DNA of 44,673 nucleotides, taken from the NCBI GenBank assembly GCA_947589505.1, contig CANQCF010000006.1, forward strand, positions 1 to 44,673, read 5' to 3'. This document shows, piece after piece, positions 7,669 to 15,900 of this stretch (position 1 is the stretch's first letter; each line of letters opens with the position of its first letter). The notes beneath the pieces were generated by a model that was not told the DNA's origin, did no database searches, and saw only the letters and a program-made list of their open reading frames with translations. Source of the stretch: an uncultured Acetatifactor sp. (GTDB taxonomy: Bacteria; Bacillota; Clostridia; Lachnospirales; Lachnospiraceae). A program made the position numbers and the translations under genes.

Positions 7669-9279
7669 ATGATGAAAAAAAGAGCAAAAAATGGAAACGG
7701 CGGTTTTACCCTGCTGGAAGTGATTTTATCCATAGCGATCCTTGGCCTGATCACATTGCCGCTGCTGAATTATTTCCTGGATTCCCTGAAGCATGCGGCG
7801 AGGACAGCCCAGCAGCAGAAGGCGACGCTGCTCGCCCAGGATACCATCGAGTCCCTGAAGGCGTATGACAAGCTGATCACCAGAACCGTAAACGAATCAG
7901 AGTCCTATTACTGGGTGTCCGTTCTGGCGGGCAGGTACGGGGTGCCTACGCCTACGCCCGCTCCCGGAGAGGCGGCGCCGGAGTATAGCGTTTATGATGG
8001 CGTGGAAGAGTATAACAAGGATCAGGGAACTACCGGCGAGGGCAACCCCCTGATCCTGAAAAAGGAAGTGGAGCGGGACGGACAGGAATATGACGTGTAT
8101 GTGTCCCTCTCTACGGATGTGGACGCGAATTCGGTGGAGAGACCGGTGATCTACGGCGTTGACGACCGGAAGAATGTGATGATCGTGGAGAGGGATCAGG
8201 AGCAGGAAGCAATCCTGCGTTTCCTGGCGATGAACAGTTCTTATATCATCACTCGGGAAGTCGAGGACGCGGCGTCGGAAGCCAGTGGATCCAGTGAAGC
8301 CACTACTTCTTCGGAAGATGAGGCTGAGGGCTTGGATCTTATGGCTGAAAGCGGAGAGCTTTCAGGAGAGGACACCGAAGGGTCTTCAGGAGAGGATACC
8401 GAAGGGTCTTCCGGAGAGGGCACCGAAGGGTCTTCAGGAGAGGATACCGAAGGGTCTTCCGGAGAGGATACCGAAGGGTCTTCCGGAGAGGGCACCGAAG
8501 GGTCTTCAGGAGAGGGCACCGGAGGGTCTTCAGGCGGAGGCAGTGCTGAACCGGTGGTGGAATTGACGGAAAATGATGTGCGCCGGAAACTCCAGCGGGA
8601 AATCTTTATCGACGTCTCTAAAGAAGGCGTTGGGGATGACGATTATTATACGGTGAAGGCGTATTACGAGTACAGCTGCACCGGTGTGACGGATAAGTCG
8701 AAGGATACCTATCAGACCAGCAATCTGGTCGATACCAGGATGGCGGGGCTGGAGTCCATCTATCTGCTCTTTAACATGGTGGATCCGAATACGGATGTGA
8801 TTCATATAAAATGGGATGTCACTACAGGGGCATCGAATCCGAAACCGGAGATTGTTCTGGTATGTCAGAACCTGGATCAGCTGGGCGGCGGTTCCGGCTC
8901 GTCAGATCCCTCGGATCCAGGTGATCCGGCTGATCCCGCGGATCCCGCGGAACCTCCCTTTGCCATTACCGCTGACAAATATAATGTAAAACTGGATCTT
9001 CAGGGCTTTAACTGGTCTGCCTCGGTGAGTGGGACTCCCGATCATCCGGTGATCCGCACAAATATCGTGGAGGAGGACACCACCGAGAGCAAGGGTTCGG
9101 TTTTGCCTTTAGACGGTGCTACTACTTTTCAGGCAGAGAACGTTGTCCCTCTGACGACGACCGGAAGAGCAATCCGGGTCGTTCAGATGGAAGTTAAAAT
9201 ATTCAAGCATGAGGATTCCGTGGATACGTATAAGTATCGGGAGCCCCTTGTAGTCATGCAGACAACCAAGGGAGAGTAA
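7669..9279 (+). CDS. PilV/GspI-class minor prepilin with Ser-Gly-Glu repeat stalk
   Basis: A leader of about 12 residues ends in GG, followed by FTLLEVILSIAILGL with Glu5, so it is a class III prepilin. The 'LDSLKHAARTAQQQKATLLAQDTIESLKA' type helix continuation, split by me from a longer run, fits PilV/GspI. At about 536 residues it is far longer than the 120-200 typical of the class. Residues about 232-287 are seven 8-residue units of the form SGEDTEGS, and a Pro-Asp tract (DPSDPGDPADPADP) lies near residue 415. A further folded region closes the protein. Start options are ATG 7654, 7669 and 7672; 7669 gives a normal leader length. It opens a run of four minor prepilins whose classes match those that build a pilus tip. 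Confidence 0.8.
   Translation: MMKKRAKNGNGGFTLLEVILSIAILGLITLPLLNYFLDSLKHAARTAQQQKATLLAQDTIESLKAYDKLITRTVNESESYYWVSVLAGRYGVPTPTPAPGEAAPEYSVYDGVEEYNKDQGTTGEGNPLILKKEVERDGQEYDVYVSLSTDVDANSVERPVIYGVDDRKNVMIVERDQEQEAILRFLAMNSSYIITREVEDAASEASGSSEATTSSEDEAEGLDLMAESGELSGEDTEGSSGEDTEGSSGEGTEGSSGEDTEGSSGEDTEGSSGEGTEGSSGEGTGGSSGGGSAEPVVELTENDVRRKLQREIFIDVSKEGVGDDDYYTVKAYYEYSCTGVTDKSKDTYQTSNLVDTRMAGLESIYLLFNMVDPNTDVIHIKWDVTTGASNPKPEIVLVCQNLDQLGGGSGSSDPSDPGDPADPADPAEPPFAITADKYNVKLDLQGFNWSASVSGTPDHPVIRTNIVEEDTTESKGSVLPLDGATTFQAENVVPLTTTGRAIRVVQMEVKIFKHEDSVDTYKYREPLVVMQTTKGE
8362..8529 (+). repeat. 24-bp minisatellite, seven units, in frame within the PilV-like gene
   Basis: Seven uninterrupted 24-base units run from 8362 to 8529, each encoding SGE(D/G)TEGS or a one-residue variant. 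Units differ only at three or four positions (TCA/TCC, GAC/GAT/GGC, and GAA/GGA in the last). A partial unit (TCAGGCGGAGGCAGT) follows. Since 24 is a multiple of three, gain or loss of units changes stalk length without breaking the frame. Confidence 0.95.
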
Positions 9280-9292
9280 AAAGGAGGTAAAC

Positions 9293-11572
9293 ATGAAGAA
9301 GCGTTGGTCACTGAAAGGACAGAACCGGGGTGCTTCCCTGATCGCTGTGCTTGCTGCCATTGTCTTTGTCAGCACGATCGGTATCGTGATCGCCCAGATT
9401 ACGATCACCAATATCCAGATGAAGCAGATGGAACAGCTGGGGAAGGAAAACTTCTATGACGCGGAGAAGGTTCTGGATGATCTGGCGGCCGGATTGAATT
9501 CCAAGGCGGCCCAGGCGATGCAGAAGGCCTATACGGATATGCTGTCCCAGTACCGCACTGTGACGTCATCCGGAGGAAATGTGCAGGAAATCTTCCGCCG
9601 CATGTATATTGACAATCTGATCGAGATCTTCCAGGATGCCTCCGTTACCACTGCTCAGAAGAAAGACGGTTTGGATGCGACGTCTGCTGTGACTTATGAG
9701 GTAGGAAACTATAGCGTTCCTGTTGTGAAGGACAGTTTCACTACAAGAGAGGATCCTGATAATGAGGCTTCCCCGTTTCTCTATGCGGACTGCCTGGTGA
9801 CCGAGGCAGGGACGGAGAATCAGTACCGCGCCGATTATAAGGCGGGGACTTTTGTCATGGAAAAGATTAAGATCACTTCCCAGGATCCCCAGACCGGTTA
9901 TGTCACAAACATTTGTACGGATATCGTTTTCAATACGCCGGAACTGGATTTTGAAAACAATAACCTTGTGAAAGATTATATGCGCTACAGCCTGATAGCC
10001 GACAAGGCAATTGAGCTGAGCAATTATGTAACAGTAGACGGAAATGCTTATGCGGGCAGCGGCGGCATTTTTGCCGATACCGGACGCGTTGGCAGCCGGT
10101 TTAACGGAAATCTGATCGTTACCAGAGGGGATATCGCCGCAATGTCAAGCTCAAAGTTCACGGTGGGCAGTGACAGCGGAAAATCCCGGATCTACGCGGA
10201 AAACGTGAAGATTGACAAGGCGGCGGACGGCGCAGAGCTGACTCTCCGGGGAAACAGCTATATCTCTGACGACCTGGAGATCAATGGCAAAAACAGTGTT
10301 GTCAAGCTGGCCGGCGGTTACTATGGATACAATTTCTGCAAGAATTATCCCAGCGCAGCAGCCGATGCGACGACCGGTTCGGAGTATTCCAGCGCTATAG
10401 TCTTTAACGGCAGAACCTCCAAGGTGGATATGACGGAGCTGGAATACCTGCTTTTGTCCGGAAGAACTTATATTGAGCGGGATTCCGCAAATAATGACGT
10501 GATGCTCGGTGAATCTGTTTCCGTGCGATCCAATCAGCTCGCGTATTATGTTCCTGACGGATACCTTACTGATGATTCGTCCAACGAATCCGGGAAGGCG
10601 TTTAAGGACGGAACCGGAGCAGCTCTTTCCGCATACATGAAGATCAATGATATCGGTCAATATGTAAATGTAAATGATCCTGTAACGGCATATTACAGGA
10701 ATTATTCGCTGGACGGCAGCGGAAAGATTACGATGTACTATCTGAAGTTTTCCAGCGACATTGCCGCAAATGGGTTTTATGCTGAATTTTATGCAAACAA
10801 TAAGAATGCCCTGGACGGATATGCAAAGAACTATCTTGCGGACAGCGGTCTGGTGCTGGACGGAACCATCTGTACCCTGAGCGGCAATATGCTTTATCAG
10901 GATAAGAACACAGGGGAACTCAGCGAGAAAGTTACGATCTCGAACACGCAGTGGAACCCCGGCGGCACGTTCTACAAATTAGCGGGCAGCATCGGCGTGA
11001 CCTATAAGTCCCTGCAGATGTACCTGGAGGAGAGAAATAAAGCGGTTACCGCCTCGGATATCCGTTTTGGCGATGACAACGATAAGGATCAGGACAGTCT
11101 GTTTAATTATCTGATTCGGTATACGACGAGCAGCGGCGAAGTGGTTAGCGGGGCGGCTGCCGTCAGGAGTGTTACAGGAGACAATGGAACATCAAGTCTG
11201 ATGAAGACGGAGGATGGAAAAGCTCAGGTGATCATCACCGACGAACCCGAATATACGGTGACCAATGATAAGATCCAGAAGGGTATTGTCATTGCAACGG
11301 GCAATGTCGTTGTAAACTGTGGGACGGGCGACGCCGGTTTCTCAGGACTGATCCTTTGCGGTGGAACGATCACCTTCGCGGACAACGCCCATGTCACGGC
11401 TGATGAAGCGCTGGTATCCCGCCTTCTTTCGGAGGATGCGCAGAGGACAACTTCGAAGCCGCAGTTTGCTTTCCTCTTCAACGGATATATCACGGATCAG
11501 GAGAGCTCCATGAAAGAGGTTTCGGTAGAAAAGTATATGTCCTATGACAACTGGTCAAAGACCATCGAGTAA
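9293..11572 (+). CDS. PilX/GspK-class large minor prepilin-like protein
   Basis: The 759-residue protein starts behind a near-perfect AAAGGAGGT. Its leader ends NRG and is followed by ASLIAVLAAIVFVSTIGIVI. Position 5 is Ala rather than Glu, as expected of PilX and GspK, which cap the minor-pilin complex. The downstream NFYDAEKVLDDL fits the 'NFYAAE..L' signature after the PilX N-terminal helix. The remaining 680 residues contain stretches such as LTLRGNSYISDDLEING and GLILCGGTITFADNAHV, which look like repeated beta strands, possibly a beta-helix. This is much longer than PilX (about 200) or GspK (about 320). It is probably a tip-proximal subunit with an exposed beta-rich head; the head is not assigned to a known domain. 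Confidence 0.72.
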   Translation: MKKRWSLKGQNRGASLIAVLAAIVFVSTIGIVIAQITITNIQMKQMEQLGKENFYDAEKVLDDLAAGLNSKAAQAMQKAYTDMLSQYRTVTSSGGNVQEIFRRMYIDNLIEIFQDASVTTAQKKDGLDATSAVTYEVGNYSVPVVKDSFTTREDPDNEASPFLYADCLVTEAGTENQYRADYKAGTFVMEKIKITSQDPQTGYVTNICTDIVFNTPELDFENNNLVKDYMRYSLIADKAIELSNYVTVDGNAYAGSGGIFADTGRVGSRFNGNLIVTRGDIAAMSSSKFTVGSDSGKSRIYAENVKIDKAADGAELTLRGNSYISDDLEINGKNSVVKLAGGYYGYNFCKNYPSAAADATTGSEYSSAIVFNGRTSKVDMTELEYLLLSGRTYIERDSANNDVMLGESVSVRSNQLAYYVPDGYLTDDSSNESGKAFKDGTGAALSAYMKINDIGQYVNVNDPVTAYYRNYSLDGSGKITMYYLKFSSDIAANGFYAEFYANNKNALDGYAKNYLADSGLVLDGTICTLSGNMLYQDKNTGELSEKVTISNTQWNPGGTFYKLAGSIGVTYKSLQMYLEERNKAVTASDIRFGDDNDKDQDSLFNYLIRYTTSSGEVVSGAAAVRSVTGDNGTSSLMKTEDGKAQVIITDEPEYTVTNDKIQKGIVIATGNVVVNCGTGDAGFSGLILCGGTITFADNAHVTADEALVSRLLSEDAQRTTSKPQFAFLFNGYITDQESSMKEVSVEKYMSYDNWSKTIE

Positions 11573-11627
11573 GGAATGGGCGGAGAAGTAAGTTTTGAAG
11601 GGATTTTTAACGGCCGGAAGGGAGACT

Positions 11628-12164
11628 ATGGTGAGATTGAAGAAAGATCATAAGGGATTCAGCCTTATAGAGATGATTGTAGTCATAGCGATCATCGGAA
11701 TATTATCCTCGGTTGCTGTAAGCCTTCTGGGCCATTTAAGAGTGGCAAATAATGAAAAGATCGTGAATTATATCTCGGGGGCGCTCAGCAAGCTCCAGGC
11801 CCAGACCATGAGCAAACCCGCCACCCAGACGGACGCCTCCGGGAAAGTCACGGTGATCAAACGGTATCTTTATATTTACCGGGTGGACGACGGATATTAC
11901 TACTGCACATCCACGACGAATGCCTCCGGTTTTGATGCGGGCGTTATGAACAAGAGCCAATCGTCCCTGGGAAAAGGTTTTAACATCTACAAGGACGACA
12001 GTGCGTCGCCGATGGGGGATGGCGATTTTATCAAGATCGCATACAAGAGGGACGGCTCTTTCGATATGACTTCATGCAACTGCAGCAAGATCACAATTGA
12101 AGTTTCTTCTATGAAGACGGTGATCACATTGGTTGAAAGATCCGGAAAACATGTGATAGAATAA
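11628..12164 (+). CDS. FimT/GspH-class minor prepilin
   Basis: A leader (MVRLKKDHKG) precedes FSLIEMIVVIAIIGILS with Glu5. ATG 11628 is chosen over the TTG at 11595, because GGAAGGGA ends five bases before it and it gives a 10-residue leader. The 178-residue size and the helix followed by a small beta domain fit the GspH/FimT class, which helps start pilus assembly. Two Cys in SCNC and one in YYYCTS could form disulfides on the cell surface. It lies between the PilX-like and PilW-like genes. Confidence 0.8.
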   Translation: MVRLKKDHKGFSLIEMIVVIAIIGILSSVAVSLLGHLRVANNEKIVNYISGALSKLQAQTMSKPATQTDASGKVTVIKRYLYIYRVDDGYYYCTSTTNASGFDAGVMNKSQSSLGKGFNIYKDDSASPMGDGDFIKIAYKRDGSFDMTSCNCSKITIEVSSMKTVITLVERSGKHVIE

Positions 12165-12175
12165 GGATAGATACC

Positions 12176-12931
12176 ATGGAGGAGAACATGGAAAAATTGG
12201 GCAACAACAAGGGCTTGACTTTGGTGGAACTGGTGATCGCCATCACGATGTCCACGATCGTCATGGGAGCGGCCGCGATGTTCCTGTACCAGGCGAACAG
12301 GTCTTACAATGCCGCAGAGTCCAGCATCGATGTGCAGATGGAAGCGCAGATCGTCATGGAACAGCTGAGCAACTGGGTTCTGGAGAGCAATAAGATTTAC
12401 GTGCTGGAAGATCAGAACATTTTAGTGCTTTACAAGATCCCCAGGAACAACGGGAGGCCGGAAGCGGACGTTACGCCGGAGGGCACAGCCCAGGTAAATT
12501 CCAAGGCGTTAAGACGGGTCATCTTTGCTAAAGGCAGTAAACTTTATATGGTTGAGACGGACGAGATCGCAGATGCCCAGGCGGATTTTAACAGTATCGC
12601 GAATCCTATAGCGGGAGCACCGCTGAATCTGTACCAGGACAGCGACGTCAAGGATGAAAACTGTATCTGCGAGTATCTCCAATATGTAGACGAAACCGGC
12701 GGATATGTCTCCAATTCGTTCCAGGTCACCGCTGCCGCTTCAGCTTCCAAGGATCCAAGCGATAAGTATACTACTACGGCGGTAACGATTTCCCTGACCT
12801 TGAAAGAGGGACTTGCGGCTTACCCGCCGAGTTACACAGTTGAGAACACTTTCGGAATCCGGAACGGATTGTTTCAAAAATATACGGAACCAACAGCAGC
12901 ACCGGCAGAATCATCGGAACCTGGTATATAA
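12176..12931 (+). CDS. PilW/GspJ-class minor prepilin
   Basis: The leader ends NNKG and is followed by LTLVELVIAITMSTIVMGAA with Glu5, then FLYQANRSYNAAESS and VMEQLSNWVLES, the pattern of PilW/GspJ ('...Q.Q...A...L..DLR.A'). The product is 251 residues, or 247 if the second ATG (12188), which has GGAGGA just before it, is used. A TEPTAAPAESSEP tail ends the protein. It completes the set of I, K, H and J classes and is 56 bases upstream of the large exported protein. Confidence 0.8.
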   Translation: MEENMEKLGNNKGLTLVELVIAITMSTIVMGAAAMFLYQANRSYNAAESSIDVQMEAQIVMEQLSNWVLESNKIYVLEDQNILVLYKIPRNNGRPEADVTPEGTAQVNSKALRRVIFAKGSKLYMVETDEIADAQADFNSIANPIAGAPLNLYQDSDVKDENCICEYLQYVDETGGYVSNSFQVTAAASASKDPSDKYTTTAVTISLTLKEGLAAYPPSYTVENTFGIRNGLFQKYTEPTAAPAESSEPGI

Positions 12932-12987
12932 TCGGCTGCGTGATATGGAATAGTATGTTGTGGAGTTTTTAGGAAGGAGAGCACAGT

Positions 12988-15900
12988 ATGCGCAAACTAA
13001 AGGGAACCAAAATGGGAAAACGTATTTTGTCCGTTGTGCTTGCATTGGGCATGGTATTGACGATGCTGCCCATAGCCGACAGAGGAATGACGTCCCAGGC
13101 AGCCGGCGGGGGGAATATCCAGAAATATTCTACTGGGTCGAAGGATGTGATTAGAGGGGATTTGAACAATATTTCCGAATTGCCCCAGTATAACGACAAG
13201 GCTGGTTGGAAGAGCAAGCAGGTAGGAACGGCGCAGAGGCCCTTCTTTATCCTGGAGATCGTACCATATAAAGAGTATGCGGAGATGGGGTATTTGATTG
13301 GCGGATGCGAGCCCGTCAAGATTCATGAACTCCAGGGGCATCAAGAACCATTAAGTAATTTCCTGAGCGCTACGCTTGGTACTGTATATACTGAGACAAT
13401 GAAACAGATGACGCCGGGCGAAGGAGTTGACAATATTTTCTTCTTTAGAGATGAGCCGGAAGGGCAGCCTTCGTTTTATTCGAGCTATGAGAGCACATCC
13501 ACGAGTGAATTTTGGAATGATAAAGATAAGATATCCTATGCCTCGTTATCACATTCAACGGATACAACTACAAAAAATAGGTATCTGGTTGAGGTCAAGG
13601 GATATTATGAGATTGTAGATAAAAGTAAAAACGAGGAAGGTTATTTTACGATTGAGACAGATGAGGTTACCGGAAAAAGATCTATTGTTCCAGGAAGCAA
13701 CTTCCCCGATGCGACATTTGGTGCAAATGTGGTGTGGCACAGCCTGAACCCTAATATTGATGGAAATGGGGATCTTTCGGATATTCGTTTTAATGATGAT
13801 CTGAATAATGTGCGTTTTAGTGAACCGGGAGACAGGTTATATACGGTCAGAAAGAGTACTGAAGCGGATTGGGCGCTTAATGTGCTTTATACGTATAATT
13901 ATGTTTCCTATGAAAACCAGGAAATTTTCCTGCATGATGTCCTTGGACTGAATAAGGAAAGTGCAAAGGGATATTCGGCTGTTGTGAAAACAATTACCCC
14001 CACAGAGTTGAACGCAACGCCTGAGTGGGTGGAATATGCGGATTTAATTACAATGTCTCCCAAAACTCATGGCGGTTTGGACGGTGGTAAAACTTTTGAA
14101 GTATGGGAAAAACATAACCATTTTGGAAATAAGAGGGCAGAGGATCCCATAACAACAAACGTCTTTGATACATTTGATCTTTCAAGTGAAGTTGTAATGA
14201 AGATTGTCGATAAGAACGCGAGAGAGTCCACATATGCTCCGCTGTTGGTGGATAGTACGATTTATGGGCAATTTACTGATAAAAAAGATAATTTAACGTA
14301 TCAGATATATGATTTTAATCTGGATCCCATTTCTGCTGCTGATAGGGGGCAATTTACCGGCACCGGATATAACAATAATATTTATAAAATGCTTGTTATG
14401 CTGGTGATGCAGAAGCCTTCTATTGTCAGAAATATTTTCTGGGATCATATTGATGCAAGCGGTGATAAAATTGCATTGAAGGATCTGCAGGACGGAGATT
14501 CTAAACAATACTGGAACCAGTATATATTTCAGCTCGTAGAAAAAGAGCATTTTTTGAAGGTTAGTCCTTCATGCCCGGGTGGAGAGAATAAAGTAAATTA
14601 TTGGCAATATATAAAAGACAGTCAGGATAAATATTGGCCGGACTATAATTATGCTTTTGACCTGAGGGATGGGAACCAAATCAAATATGTTCAGAATAGG
14701 GTATATGCATATCAAGGCGATAACAGCATTGCTCAGCTTTTCCGAGCTGGAAGTACGGCATTAGGTACACAGTACGACCAAAATACGAAGGATAAATATA
14801 AGGATTTTAGAGAATATCTTGAAAAGGACGCTAAAACAAGAGAACTTTGGGATGAATTTAAAGATCAGCATCACGCGGGTCAATCCTTAAATGAAAATAC
14901 AGCTCCTCCTTCAGCAGCGCTGCGGTATCTGCTTGGTATTGGCGATTATGATTGGCCGGGATACAGTGGTGTTCTTAAGGTGCTGGATGTTGAGCCGGGT
15001 GTCGGGGTGAATCCGAATTATACGCCTAACTGGCTGATGAAAGATACTTATTTCCATATGCTTCTGCCTAATTTTACGGGAGATATTGAAATCACCCATA
15101 TGACCATGAATAAATTTGTGGGTATGGCGGAGGATCTGAACAGCACGTATGATTTGATTTATTTCGGAGCGGATTCCAATGCGTTCTGGCAGAAGGATAT
15201 AACAGAGACAGTCAATAATGAAACAAAAGTAGTGGGTCATATGACTGACTTTGTGGATAGTGAAAACATGGACGGATTGGTTTATTTCCACATGGGAGAT
15301 ACGGCTGAGACGGCTGAGGGGAAAAATAAGTCGCAAACGGGTATCCGAATTGCTGATTTTGGAACGGAAATTGCGGAAAATAGCAAAGCGCTTCGGTTCC
15401 CCGGGAACGATATTACGAAGCTCAAACTCAATGAGGTGATCAGTTTTATCAAAGGAAATTCTCCTGTCCTGGCGGAGTCCGAACTTTATGATGGGGTTAA
15501 GGTAAAAGATGACAGTAATGTATGGACACTGCTGAAGACCGAAGGCGTATATAAAACGACAGATGCGGATACGCCAGAGAAGGTAGAAGATCTTCTCCGC
15601 GCAAGCCGGAAAGGGGTCGAGTTTACAGAGTCTCCTGCGTTGTATGATGAAAGTACCTATATTGACGGAACTCGTTTGGTAGTAAAGTTTAGGGTTCCCA
15701 ATTATTCGCAGGCTTCCTATTCCTATAAGTTTTATATTGATCAAAACAGAAACGGGAAATTTGAAGCGGGAGAAACAGAAGCCCCTGTTGCCGTGACATC
15801 GATGGAGCAGACAGCAAGCAGGAATGTTTCTGATCTGTTAGGTCTGGTTCAGTGGCGCATTGAGGTTTATAATACGAACAATGAGAACGAGAGGTATTCG

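Noticed and set aside
8362..8529. CRISPR array
   Set aside because: Units are 24 bases, head to tail without spacers, and in frame within a prepilin gene.
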